Assembly: GCF_018881605.1 (NCBI RefSeq)
Contig: NZ_JACVPZ010000001.1
Span: forward strand, 1,302,001-1,366,000
Direction: 5' to 3'
DNA from: Polynucleobacter sp. UB-Tiil-W10
GTDB lineage: Bacteria; Pseudomonadota; Gammaproteobacteria; Burkholderiales; Burkholderiaceae
DNA: 64,000 bases
Part shown: one piece after another, positions 1 through 8,667 of the stretch
Layout of the letters: the number at the start of each line of letters is the position of its first letter
How positions within the stretch are numbered: position 1 is the stretch's first letter
Notes under the pieces: generated by a model
Told to the model about the DNA's origin: nothing
What the model saw: the letters and a program-made list of their open reading frames with translations, nothing else
The model's database searches: none
Position numbers and translations under genes: made by a program

Positions 1-300
1 TTTTGCGCCAACGCCTAAGATGACATTGGAAGTGGCTACCCATGAAATAGGGGTGGTAATCACTTCGTCGCCAGGACCAATGCCGGCAACTTGCAAAGCA
101 ATCTTCATAGTCGCGGTGCCATTGGCAAAACAACGCACTGGACGACCGTCAAAATATTTACTTAAAGTGGCCTCAAACTCTGCCAGCTTGGGGCCTGATG
201 TGACCCAGCCTGAACGCAGCACTTCCGAAACAGCATCAATCGTTTCCTGATTAAAGCTGGGGCGCGTAAAAGGGATGAAAGCGGAATCAGAATTTGACAT
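1..300 (-). CDS. DegT/DnrJ/EryC1 (ArnB-like) aminotransferase, N-terminal part
   Basis: The first 100 codons of a PLP-dependent sugar aminotransferase; the gene runs off the left edge. The ATG at 300 follows the upstream gene by 24 bases. The N-terminus has the family pattern: a GWVTSGP stretch at about residues 31-37, NGTATMKIAL near 63-72, and GDEVITTPISWVATSN near 79-94, which is typical of the ArnB/PseC/DesI fold-type I aminotransferases. ArnB makes UDP-4-amino-4-deoxy-L-arabinose. The neighbour is an ArnT-like glycosyltransferase, so lipid A aminoarabinose modification is the best guess. The catalytic lysine is outside the window, and other nucleotide-sugar aminotransferases cannot be excluded. 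Confidence 0.8.
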   Translation of the reverse strand, partial: MSNSDSAFIPFTRPSFNQETIDAVSEVLRSGWVTSGPKLAEFEATLSKYFDGRPVRCFANGTATMKIALQVAGIGPGDEVITTPISWVATSNVILGVGAK

Positions 301-324
301 AGTTACTTATATTACTTTACCCCG

Positions 325-2016
325 TTACTGCGTCAACTTAGGTGCATCGGGATGTTTCACGATGACTCTCCGCGAGTCACGATCGACTTCCTGCATGGGT
401 AAGTTTTGTGCTTTTAGAGCATCAAACTGCTCTGGAACCATTAAAGCGTAGGCCGTTTGATCTTCTTGCCAGCGCTCAATAAACGCATTCAAGGTGGGCA
501 TCCATAACTCTGGCTCTTGATTGACTCCAAACTCGAGCTCATCGGGAGACTCGACCATGATCATCGTTCTGCCCAAATAGAAGGGCACGGTGTGATCTAA
601 AAGGCGCACTGAGTAGAAATTTACTTTTGGCGGAATGGAAGCTTTCACCCTCTCAACGAGATCGATACCAGAAACTGCGCGACCTAAAGTCTCGTGGCCT
701 GTACCTGCGATGATGGTGCACAGAAAAAATCCACAAGCAAAACTGACAATACTTTGAATGCCATTTCGCTGGGTTTGCCAAGCCGCGAAGGCACTGCAAC
801 TCACCAGTGCAACTAATGCGGCAATGATCCAATAGGTATATTGCGCATAGGCTTCAATTTCATCTGGTCTCGCCTGCCTGCCAATGGCATCCAAAAAGAA
901 AAATCCAACGCAGCCCAGCAGCGCAAATCCAAGTGTTTGTATTTTCCATGGCAGAGCCATAGTATTGCTATGTCCAAGCAAGCGATCTAAGCGATTGCCA
1001 ATAATCAATGCGAGCGCAGGAAAAACAGGAATGATGTAGCCAGGTAGCTTGGAGTGAGAGACGCTAAAGAAGGCAAAGATTACTAAAAACCAACATACCA
1101 ATAACCAACCTGCCGAGAACTCGCGGCGACGCTCATTCCAAGCTTGTGCAATGGCTCCAGGAATTTGCAGGACCCAAGGAAGTAAGCCAATCAGTAGGAG
1201 CGGAGCAAAGTAATAAATAGGGCCAGTTCTGCTGTGTGCGTCTTGGGTGAAGCGTTGTAGATGTTCGTGAATAAAAAAGAATTCTAGAAATTCAGGATTG
1301 CGTTGCGCAACTAATACAAACCAAGGTGCGGTGATGGCTAGGAACAAAATACTGCCACTAAATAATCGTAGGCGAGACCAAATTTTCCAGTCCCAAGTGC
1401 TCAGTGAGTACGCAATGAAAACCATTGCAGGAATTGCAGCACCGATCACGCCCTTGGATAAAGTGGCGAGCGCCATGAAAGCCCAGCAAGCCCACATCCA
1501 ATTGCGACAACTATTTTGATTGTGAGAGGTTTGTGCAAGTAGCAGGCTGCAGAGTGCAGCTACCAAGAAAGAAGACAAGCCCATGTCGAGTGAATTGAGG
1601 TGGCCGCCGATGATCCACATCGGGCTTGATGCTAATACAACGGAAGCCAGCCAACCCGCTCTAGCGTTATAAATTCGAGTGCCAGTAAATCCAACTATCA
1701 GAATGGTAAGAAAGCCAGTTAATGCAGTCCAAAGTCTTGCCTGCCATTCGCCAATACCAAATACTTGAAAAGTTGCGGCAGTTGCCCACGCTTGTAATGG
1801 GGGCTTTTCAAAATACTTGTAACCGTTGTAACGGGGTGTGACCCAGTCGCCGGTGACCAGCATCTCCCGGGCGATTTCTGCGTAGCGCCCTTCGTCTGAA
1901 GGAATGAGGTGGCGGTAATTGAGTGTGCCAAACCACAGCAGGGCATAAATGATGATCAACAGCAAAATCTTGCCTGGATGCAAGGCTGATGATTGCCGAA
2001 TTTGGCCAAATTGCAT
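325..2016 (-). CDS. ArnT-like glycosyltransferase (GT83/PMT family)
   Basis: Polytopic inner-membrane glycosyltransferase of 563 residues, the usual ArnT length. After an N-terminal membrane helix (about 15-32) comes the first periplasmic loop with the acidic signature SDEGRYAEIAREM (about 39-51) and then GDWVTPRYNGYKYFEKPPL, both typical of ArnT and related undecaprenyl-phosphate-sugar transferases. About a dozen hydrophobic segments follow, then a soluble C-terminal domain from about residue 440. The family transfers 4-amino-4-deoxy-L-arabinose to lipid A and so lowers binding of cationic peptides. The start codon overlaps the stop of the upstream gene (TAATG), implying translational coupling, and an ArnB-like gene follows. 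The sugar donor is inferred, not shown. Confidence 0.82.
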   Translation of the reverse strand: MQFGQIRQSSALHPGKILLLIIIYALLWFGTLNYRHLIPSDEGRYAEIAREMLVTGDWVTPRYNGYKYFEKPPLQAWATAATFQVFGIGEWQARLWTALTGFLTILIVGFTGTRIYNARAGWLASVVLASSPMWIIGGHLNSLDMGLSSFLVAALCSLLLAQTSHNQNSCRNWMWACWAFMALATLSKGVIGAAIPAMVFIAYSLSTWDWKIWSRLRLFSGSILFLAITAPWFVLVAQRNPEFLEFFFIHEHLQRFTQDAHSRTGPIYYFAPLLLIGLLPWVLQIPGAIAQAWNERRREFSAGWLLVCWFLVIFAFFSVSHSKLPGYIIPVFPALALIIGNRLDRLLGHSNTMALPWKIQTLGFALLGCVGFFFLDAIGRQARPDEIEAYAQYTYWIIAALVALVSCSAFAAWQTQRNGIQSIVSFACGFFLCTIIAGTGHETLGRAVSGIDLVERVKASIPPKVNFYSVRLLDHTVPFYLGRTMIMVESPDELEFGVNQEPELWMPTLNAFIERWQEDQTAYALMVPEQFDALKAQNLPMQEVDRDSRRVIVKHPDAPKLTQ

Positions 2017-2393
2017 TAAATGGGTTCCACAATGAGGGCTAAAAGGACTTGGCGTCCTTCCCCTACCAAGATGTTGTATGTCCGGCAGGCGGCTTGAGAA
2101 TCCATGATCTCGAAGCCAATCTTGGCCTCAATTAAGGCTTTGAGGAGTTCGGGTCTGGGAAAGCGCTGGCGACTACCGGTGCCAATAAGGACTAATTCTG
2201 GTTTTAAATCAACCATTTGGGCGAAATGACTAGCCTCTAAGTTGTCAAATGTCTGCGCAGACCAGTTCGAGATGGCGCCATCCGAACTCAGCAGGACCGC
2301 ATGTGCGTAAGGGGTCTTATTGATCTCTACGTAGCCAGGGCCGTAGCCGGTGATCGTATTCGCTCCGGAATGGGGGTCAGATTGAAGCTTCAA
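2016..2393 (-). CDS. Mth938-like (DUF498) domain protein
   Basis: A 125-residue soluble protein made of one Mth938/NDUFAF3-like domain. The recognisable part is ELVLIGTGSRQRFPRPEL (about 85-102), followed by a Cys in MDSQAACRTYNIL and the ending GEGRQVLLALI, all typical of the family. Its biochemical role in bacteria is not established; the mitochondrial homologue is a complex I assembly factor. It is divergent from alaA, with about 80 bases between the starts, and is the first gene of a minus-strand operon with the ArnT-like gene. Nothing in the sequence ties it functionally to lipid A. Confidence 0.8.
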   Translation of the reverse strand: MKLQSDPHSGANTITGYGPGYVEINKTPYAHAVLLSSDGAISNWSAQTFDNLEASHFAQMVDLKPELVLIGTGSRQRFPRPELLKALIEAKIGFEIMDSQAACRTYNILVGEGRQVLLALIVEPI

Positions 2394-2472
2394 GTGGACT
2401 CTCTGTCATAATTATGTGGATTATAGCTAGCTGTTTTTTCTCATATTTCAAGAACTTACCCTTAAATTTATT

Positions 2473-3729
2473 GTGAAACCGATCCGAAAGTCCCAAAAGC
2501 TCGATAACGTCTGTTATGACATACGTGGGCCGGTGCTCGAGCTTGCTCAGCGCATGGAGGAAGAGGGTCACAAAATCATCAAATTAAACATCGGAAACGT
2601 AGGGGTTTTCGGTTTTGATCCGCCTGAAGAAATTCAGTTGGACATGATTCGCAATTTAAGTAATGCCTCAGCCTACTCTGATTCCAAAGGAATCTTTGCC
2701 GCTCGAAAAGCCATCATGCAGTACTGCCAAGAAAAAGGCATCCAAGGCGTGACTTTGGATGACGTCTATACCGGCAATGGTGTTTCTGAGCTCATCGTCT
2801 TGTCGATGAATGCACTTTTAAATGACGGTGATGAAGTCTTGGTTCCAGCGCCGGATTACCCGCTGTGGACTGCTGCTGTCAGTTTGTCCAGCGGCACACC
2901 TGTGCATTATCTTTGCGATGAGTCTAAAGATTGGGCCCCTGATTTAAACGATCTGCGTAAAAAAATTACACCGCGCACGAAAGCGATTGTGGTGATTAAT
3001 CCAAATAATCCTACTGGTGCGATTTACTCCAAAGAAGTTTTGATGGAGCTAACGCAAATTGCACGCGAACACGATTTGATTTTGTTTGCTGATGAAATTT
3101 ACGACAAGATGTTGTACGACGGCGAGAAACATCTCTCACTGGCTTCTTTATCTACCGATGTTGTCATTATTACCTTTAATGGCCTTTCTAAAAATTACCG
3201 TTCATGCGGCTACCGCGCTGGCTGGATGGTGGTTTCAGGCGATAAAGAGATGGTGCGTGATTACATCGAAGGTTTAAACATGTTGGCTTCAATGCGTTTG
3301 TGTGCAAACGTGCCAGGCCAGTATGCGATTCAAACAGCGCTAGGTGGATACCAAAGTATTAATGATTTGGTGGGCGAAGGCGGTCGTCTTGCAAAGCAAC
3401 GCGATCTTGCATGGAAACTCATTACAGATATTCCGGGCGTCACATGCGTAAAACCAAAATCAGCTTTGTATTTATTCCCAAAGCTAGATCCTGAGGTCTA
3501 CCCAATTGAAGATGACCAGCAGTTTGTTGCTGATCTCTTAAGAGAAGAAAAAGTATTGTTAGTGCAGGGCTCTGGTTTTAACTGGGGCAAGTCTGATCAC
3601 TTCCGTGTAGTGTTCTTGCCTCACGAAGATGTGTTGAAGGAGGCCATTAGCCGCCTTGCACGTTTTCTGGAGCGTTATCGTAATAAGCACAGCCGTAAGG
3701 CTTCTTCAACTGCAGCAAAGGCATCATGA
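2473..3729 (+). CDS. alaA: Glutamate-pyruvate aminotransferase, AlaA type
   Basis: Fold-type I PLP aminotransferase of 418 residues. The N-terminus (KSQKLDNVCYDIRGPVLELA) and YSDSKGIFAARKAIMQY are nearly diagnostic of AlaA/YfbQ, which makes alanine from pyruvate and glutamate. NPNNPTGAIYS and the PLP lysine region GLSKNYRSCGYRAGW (Lys at about 240) are intact. The start is a GTG at 2473; no strong ribosome binding site is visible, but family alignment begins right here. The tail after about 400 is Lys/Ser/Ala-rich and specific to this lineage. Its stop overlaps the start of hom by ATGA, so alaA, hom and thrC are probably one transcript for aspartate- and pyruvate-derived amino acids. Confidence 0.9.
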   Translation: MKPIRKSQKLDNVCYDIRGPVLELAQRMEEEGHKIIKLNIGNVGVFGFDPPEEIQLDMIRNLSNASAYSDSKGIFAARKAIMQYCQEKGIQGVTLDDVYTGNGVSELIVLSMNALLNDGDEVLVPAPDYPLWTAAVSLSSGTPVHYLCDESKDWAPDLNDLRKKITPRTKAIVVINPNNPTGAIYSKEVLMELTQIAREHDLILFADEIYDKMLYDGEKHLSLASLSTDVVIITFNGLSKNYRSCGYRAGWMVVSGDKEMVRDYIEGLNMLASMRLCANVPGQYAIQTALGGYQSINDLVGEGGRLAKQRDLAWKLITDIPGVTCVKPKSALYLFPKLDPEVYPIEDDQQFVADLLREEKVLLVQGSGFNWGKSDHFRVVFLPHEDVLKEAISRLARFLERYRNKHSRKASSTAAKAS

Positions 3730-5036
3730 AACCGATTCAAGTAGGTCTATTAGGTATTGGCACTGTTGGTGGTGGCGTATTCACTGTTCTCGAGCGTAAC
3801 CAAGATGAGATTACTCGTCGTGCTGGGCGTGGCATTCGTATTAATACAGTCGCCGATTTAAATGTAGAGCGTGCCAAAGAGTTGGTTAAAGACCGAGCAC
3901 AAGTGGTAAATGACGCTCGCGCCGTGATTAATAATCCAGAGATTGACATCGTTGTTGAGTTAATCGGTGGTTACGGTATCGCTAAAGACTTGGTTCTTGA
4001 GGCTATCGCTGCAGGTAAGCATGTTGTTACAGCAAATAAGGCATTGATCGCTGTTCACGGCAATGAGATCTTTAAAGCAGCTCACGCTAAGGGCGTAATG
4101 GTTGCCTTTGAAGCTGCTGTTGCAGGCGGTATTCCGATCATCAAAGCTTTGCGTGAAGGCTTAACTGCAAATCGTATCGAGTGGATTGCCGGCATCATCA
4201 ATGGCACAACAAATTTCATCTTGTCAGAAATGCGTGACAAAGGTTTGGATTTTGAAACCGTTCTGAAAGAGGCGCAACGCTTGGGATACGCAGAAGCAGA
4301 TCCGACTTTTGATATTGAAGGTGTTGATGCTGCTCATAAAGCCACCATCATGAGCGCGATTGCATTTGGTATTCCAATGCAGTTTGAAAAAGCGCACGTT
4401 GAAGGCATTACTAAATTAGATGCAATTGATATTAAATATGCGGAGCAATTGGGCTATCGCATCAAGCTGCTAGGTATTGCCAAGAAAACTTCAACTGGTG
4501 TTGAGTTACGCGTTCACCCAACTTTGATCCCTTCTAAGCGTTTGATTGCAAACGTGGAAGGTGCCATGAATGCTGTTCAAGTGTTTGGCGATGCGGTGGG
4601 AACTACCTTGTATTACGGCAAAGGCGCTGGCTCTGAGCCTACGGCTTCTGCAGTGATCGCCGACTTGGTCGATATCACCCGTTTATTAAGTGCAGATGCT
4701 GCGCATCGTGTGCCTTACTTGGCATTCCAGCCAGATGCCGTGCATGACACACCAGTATTGCCTATTGGTGAGATCACTACTAGCTACTATCTGCGCTTAC
4801 GCGTAGCGGACCAAGCTGGTGTATTGGCTGATATCACCAAAATCTTAGCTTCACATGGCGTTTCCATTGATGCCCTCTTGCAAAGAGAGGCTGATGAAGG
4901 TGAAAGTCAAACTGATTTAGTGGCCTTGACTCATGAAACCAAAGAAAAGAACATGCTTGCCGCAATTAAAGAGATTCAGAATCTCAAGACAGTTGCTGGC
5001 GAAGTGGTGAAGATCCGTTTAGAAAACTTGTCTTAA
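3726..5036 (+). CDS. hom: Homoserine dehydrogenase
   Basis: Reduces aspartate semialdehyde to homoserine in threonine and methionine synthesis. The 436-residue protein has an N-terminal NAD(P) Rossmann motif (GLLGIGTVGGGVF, about 8-20), the catalytic region GIINGTTNFILSEM and AEADPTFDIEGVDAAHK, and a C-terminal ACT domain from about residue 350 (LRVADQAGVLADITKILASHGVSIDALL in two parts). The ACT domain implies feedback control, normally by threonine. It is the monofunctional form, without a fused aspartokinase. It overlaps alaA by 4 bases and is followed after 8 bases by thrC. Confidence 0.97.
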   Translation: MKPIQVGLLGIGTVGGGVFTVLERNQDEITRRAGRGIRINTVADLNVERAKELVKDRAQVVNDARAVINNPEIDIVVELIGGYGIAKDLVLEAIAAGKHVVTANKALIAVHGNEIFKAAHAKGVMVAFEAAVAGGIPIIKALREGLTANRIEWIAGIINGTTNFILSEMRDKGLDFETVLKEAQRLGYAEADPTFDIEGVDAAHKATIMSAIAFGIPMQFEKAHVEGITKLDAIDIKYAEQLGYRIKLLGIAKKTSTGVELRVHPTLIPSKRLIANVEGAMNAVQVFGDAVGTTLYYGKGAGSEPTASAVIADLVDITRLLSADAAHRVPYLAFQPDAVHDTPVLPIGEITTSYYLRLRVADQAGVLADITKILASHGVSIDALLQREADEGESQTDLVALTHETKEKNMLAAIKEIQNLKTVAGEVVKIRLENLS

Positions 5037-5044
5037 GTAAACAC

Positions 5045-6487
5045 ATGCGTTACCAATCGACTCGTGGCAATAGCCCACAACAATCCTTCTTAGAAATTTT
5101 GTTAGGTGGATTGGCGCCTGATGGTGGCTTGTATTTGCCAACTCAGTATCCAAAAGTCACAGCGACGCAACTAGATGCTTGGCGTGGCTTGTCTTATGCT
5201 GACTTAGCATATGAAGTTTTAAGTCTCTATTGCGACGATATTCCTGAGGCAGACTTGCGTGCAATTTTGCGTAAAACGTATACCGAGCAGGTGTATTGCA
5301 ATGGCCGTGCACAGGACAATGCTAAAGACATTACCCCTATGCATTGGCTAGGCGAGGAGCAGGGAACACGAATTGGACTACTAAGCCTGTCAAATGGCCC
5401 AACGTTGGCCTTTAAAGATATGGCCATGCAATTACTGGGCAATCTCTTTGAATACGCTCTTAAGAAAAATGGTCAGCAGCTCAATATTTTGGGCGCAACT
5501 TCTGGTGATACTGGTAGCGCTGCAGAATATGCGATGCGTGGCAAAGAGGGTGTGAACGTATTTATGCTTTCACCGCGCGGCAAGATGAGTGCGTTCCAGT
5601 CTGCACAGATGTACTCACTGCAAGACCCTAATATATTTAACTTAGCAGTTGCCGGAGTCTTTGATGACTGCCAGGATATCGTTAAAGCAGTAAGCAATGA
5701 TCATGCTTTTAAAGCCAAGAACCAAATTGGTACTGTGAACTCCATCAACTGGGGTCGCGTGGTTGCTCAGGTGGTGTACTACTTCCAGGGCTATCTTTTA
5801 GCTACAAAGTCTAGCTCGGAGAAAGTGTCTTTTACAGTCCCGTCAGGCAACTTTGGCAATATTTGTGCTGGCCACATTGCCCGTATGATGGGTTTACCGA
5901 TCGAGCATTTGATTGCCGCTACAAACGAGAATGATGTACTCGATGAATTTTTCCGCACTGGCGTCTATCGTGCCCGCAAGTCTGCAGAGACTCTGCATAC
6001 CTCTAGCCCTTCGATGGATATCTCTAAAGCCAGCAACTTTGAGCGCTTCGTATTTGATTTTATGGGTCAAGACGGCAAAGCTACTGCTGCCATGTTTAAG
6101 CAAGTGGATGAATCTGGCGGTTTTGATATTTCCAAAGAGTCAGTATTTAAGGAGCTTGGTAAGTATGGATTCCAATCTGGTCGCAGTACACACGAGAATC
6201 GCCTAGAAACTATTCGTGATATTGATAAGCGTTACGGCGTCATGATTGACACACATACCGCTGATGGTGTGAAGGTAGCCCGTGAGCATTTGCAAGCTGG
6301 TATTCCGATGATTGTGTTGGAAACAGCGTTACCAATCAAGTTTGAAGAAACGATTGAAATTGCTCTAGGTCGTCCTGCTGAATGCCCACCTGCATTTAAA
6401 GATATCAAGTCTAAGCCGCAGCGCGTAGAGAATATCGATGCAGATGTGAATCAGGTAAAAGATTTCATCACAACGCATCTCCATTAA
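5045..6487 (+). CDS. thrC: Threonine synthase
   Basis: Converts O-phosphohomoserine to threonine with PLP. The protein has 480 residues, as in the long proteobacterial/fungal-type ThrC. It begins MRYQSTRGNSPQQSFLE with the family N-terminal domain. The PLP lysine lies in SNGPTLAFKDMAMQ (Lys at about 124), and the phosphate-binding motifs LGATSGDTGSAAEYAMRG and SGNFGNICAGHIA are present. Only 8 bases separate it from hom, so the two are coexpressed. Confidence 0.97.
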   Translation: MRYQSTRGNSPQQSFLEILLGGLAPDGGLYLPTQYPKVTATQLDAWRGLSYADLAYEVLSLYCDDIPEADLRAILRKTYTEQVYCNGRAQDNAKDITPMHWLGEEQGTRIGLLSLSNGPTLAFKDMAMQLLGNLFEYALKKNGQQLNILGATSGDTGSAAEYAMRGKEGVNVFMLSPRGKMSAFQSAQMYSLQDPNIFNLAVAGVFDDCQDIVKAVSNDHAFKAKNQIGTVNSINWGRVVAQVVYYFQGYLLATKSSSEKVSFTVPSGNFGNICAGHIARMMGLPIEHLIAATNENDVLDEFFRTGVYRARKSAETLHTSSPSMDISKASNFERFVFDFMGQDGKATAAMFKQVDESGGFDISKESVFKELGKYGFQSGRSTHENRLETIRDIDKRYGVMIDTHTADGVKVAREHLQAGIPMIVLETALPIKFEETIEIALGRPAECPPAFKDIKSKPQRVENIDADVNQVKDFITTHLH

Positions 6488-6512
6488 TACTCACCTGGTA
6501 ATACAAGCCGCC

Positions 6513-7751
6513 ATGACAAAGCCACCGATGTTGACTGCGCAGCAGGCTTTAGACCACTTGCTTTCTCATGCCAAAACTGTTGGTGAGAGTGAGAAGGTTA
6601 CAATGCAGGCCGCATTAGGTCGCGTGCTTTCTGAAAACGTCCATAGCCTAGTTGATGTACCTCCACTCGATAACACTGCGATGGATGGATATGCAATTCG
6701 CTCTGCTGATGCCGCCACTCCAGGAAAATCACTCAAGATTGCTCAGCGTATTCCGGCTGGATCGATGGGAACCCCGCTAGAGTCCGGCACAGCTGCTAGA
6801 ATTTTCACGGGAGCTCCTGTGCCTCCTGGTGCGGACGCAGTCGTCATGCAAGAGGATTGCACGCTAGAGGGTGAAAGCGGTAAAGTGACTATCAATATCG
6901 CTCCAACAGCGGGCCAGTGGATTCGTCGCAGAGGCGAAGATCTCACTGCTGGCAAAACTGCTCTTACTGCAGGTACTTTCTTGCGCCCACAAGAGTTGGG
7001 CGTAGCTGCTTCAGCTGGCTTGACTCACTTAAGTGTTAAACGTCGTGTTAAGGTAGCCGCCTTTTTCACTGGTGATGAATTAGCCCTTCCTGGTGAGCCA
7101 TTAAAACCAGGTGGTATTTATAACTCCAATCGCGACACTTTATTGGCCTGCCTTAAATCTTTGGGTTGTGATGCCACTGATTTGGGTATCGTCCCAGATC
7201 GCTTAGATGCAACCCGTGCAGCATTGCGTAAAGCCAGCAAGGACCACGATTTAATTATTACCTCTGGTGGCGTCTCAGTTGGTGAAGAAGACCACATCAA
7301 GCCAGCAGTTACTGCTGAAGGAAGATTGGATCTGTGGCAGATCGCGATTAAGCCAGGTAAGCCATTGGCATTTGGTGCGGTCCGAAAATCAGACGAACCT
7401 AAGGATGGTGAGGCTTGGTTTATTGGTTTGCCAGGTAATCCGGTATCTAGTTTTGTAACCTTCCTATTGTTTGTTCGTCCTTTTATTCTGAAGTTGCAGG
7501 GTCGTGAAGCTAGTCTTCCTCAGTCGTATTTAATGCGCGCAGATTTTGATTGGTTGAAAGCTGATCGACGCAATGAGTTTCTGCGTGTCAAATTGAATAG
7601 CAACGGCGGCTTAGATTTATTTCCTAATCAAAGTTCTGGCGTGCTCACTAGTGCCTCTTGGGCCGATGGTCTGGTTGATTGTCCACCAAATCAGCCAATC
7701 AAAGCTGGCAATTTGGTGAAGTACATCCCATTTGATGCACTACTCAAATAA
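6513..7751 (+). CDS. moeA: Molybdopterin molybdenumtransferase MoeA
   Basis: Inserts molybdate into adenylylated molybdopterin, the last step of basic Moco synthesis. The 412-residue length is normal. It shows the MoeA N-terminal motif DVPPLDNTAMDGYAIR (about 48-63), GAPVPPGADAVVMQE, the MoCF-binding domain with ITSGGVSVGEEDHI (about 250-263) and GLPGNPVSSFVTF, and the C-terminal beta domain. It starts 25 bases after thrC and leads moaD and moaE. In this window its most obvious client is the SoeA-like molybdoenzyme at 38949-41837. Confidence 0.96.
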   Translation: MTKPPMLTAQQALDHLLSHAKTVGESEKVTMQAALGRVLSENVHSLVDVPPLDNTAMDGYAIRSADAATPGKSLKIAQRIPAGSMGTPLESGTAARIFTGAPVPPGADAVVMQEDCTLEGESGKVTINIAPTAGQWIRRRGEDLTAGKTALTAGTFLRPQELGVAASAGLTHLSVKRRVKVAAFFTGDELALPGEPLKPGGIYNSNRDTLLACLKSLGCDATDLGIVPDRLDATRAALRKASKDHDLIITSGGVSVGEEDHIKPAVTAEGRLDLWQIAIKPGKPLAFGAVRKSDEPKDGEAWFIGLPGNPVSSFVTFLLFVRPFILKLQGREASLPQSYLMRADFDWLKADRRNEFLRVKLNSNGGLDLFPNQSSGVLTSASWADGLVDCPPNQPIKAGNLVKYIPFDALLK

Positions 7752-7769
7752 TCGGTTTACGATTAGCTC

Positions 7770-8027
7770 ATGAAACTCGAATTACGATTCTTTGCCTCAC
7801 TGCGTGAATCGCTTGGCATCTCGCAAGAGAGGATCACCATCCCGGTGACAGTAAAAACCATTGCCGATCTCAGAGCGCACCTCATTGAACGTGGCAATCC
7901 ATGGTCTGAAGTCTTAGCAAATGGTAAAGTCTTGCGTTGTGCCTTGAACCAGCACATGGTTGATGCAAATACTGCATTGCAAGATGGTGCAGAAGTTGCT
8001 TTCTTTCCTCCGGTAACTGGGGGCTGA
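7770..8027 (+). CDS. moaD: Molybdopterin synthase sulfur carrier subunit MoaD
   Basis: A ubiquitin-like sulfur carrier of 85 residues. It ends in the required Gly-Gly (FFPPVTGG), whose C-terminal thiocarboxylate supplies the dithiolene sulfur of molybdopterin. The fold is consistent with MoaD: LELRFFASLRESLG at the N-terminus and a NQHMVD segment. The next gene, moaE, starts one base after its stop codon, matching the obligate MoaD-MoaE complex. Confidence 0.95.
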   Translation: MKLELRFFASLRESLGISQERITIPVTVKTIADLRAHLIERGNPWSEVLANGKVLRCALNQHMVDANTALQDGAEVAFFPPVTGG

Positions 8028-8028
8028 T

Positions 8029-8484
8029 ATGCCAATCAAAATTCAAGAAAGCGATTTTGATGTCAGTGCAGAAATATTGGCATTACGTAAAGGTGATCCG
8101 CGAGTAGGTGCGGTAGTTTCTTTCTTGGGCACTGTGCGAGATATGAATGACGGTAGCCAAGTAAGGGGTATGACGCTTGAGCATTACCCCGGCATGACTG
8201 AAAAAGCACTCCAAGAAATTCTGGATCAAGCCAAAGCGCGCTGGGATATTTTCCAAGCACTGGTGATTCATCGTGTTGGACCTTTACTGCCCGAAGATCA
8301 AATCGTATTAGTGGCGGTCACCAGCGCACACAGAGGTGAAGCATTTGCTGCCTGTGAGTTCATCATGGACTACCTTAAGACTGCAGCCCCCTTCTGGAAA
8401 AAAGAAGATACGCCTGAAGGGGCTCGCTGGGTTGATGCCCGCGTTATCGATGAAGCTGCAATGGCTCGTTGGAAGCAGAGCTAA
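8029..8484 (+). CDS. moaE: Molybdopterin synthase catalytic subunit MoaE
   Basis: Catalytic subunit of molybdopterin synthase (151 residues), which converts cyclic pyranopterin monophosphate to molybdopterin with sulfur from MoaD. Conserved features include GAVVSFLGTVRD (about 27-38), the LEHYPGM segment, HRVG, and TSAHRGEAFAACEFIMDYLKT with the catalytic lysines in LKTAAPFWKKE (about 117-127). It lies one base after moaD and ends the moe/moa group. Confidence 0.96.
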   Translation: MPIKIQESDFDVSAEILALRKGDPRVGAVVSFLGTVRDMNDGSQVRGMTLEHYPGMTEKALQEILDQAKARWDIFQALVIHRVGPLLPEDQIVLVAVTSAHRGEAFAACEFIMDYLKTAAPFWKKEDTPEGARWVDARVIDEAAMARWKQS

Positions 8485-8605
8485 TTTCATTAGCCTTGCC
8501 GAATTAGATTCTGATTCAAGGTTTTTATTGGTGCACCAAACGGCATCAAAATAAGCGCTTCTGCACCATCTCAGGGAATTCCTTAGTAATTACCCGTAAA
8601 TTTAG

Positions 8606-8645
8606 ATCAAAATGCATTAACAAAAGCATTTTAGAAATTTTGATT
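8606..8645. promoter_or_regulatory. Nested inverted repeats upstream of the OxlT-like gene
   Basis: AAAATGC (8609-8615) pairs with GCATTTT (8626-8632) across 10 bases, and the outer ATCAAAA (8606-8612) pairs with TTTTGAT (8638-8644). There is no T-tract after a GC stem, so it is not a normal terminator. The position, 20-60 bases before the ATG at 8668, suits an operator or leader structure. It is AT-rich, so part of the pairing may be chance. Confidence 0.3.
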
Positions 8646-8667
8646 TAACAAAGCTCAGGAGATTTAC

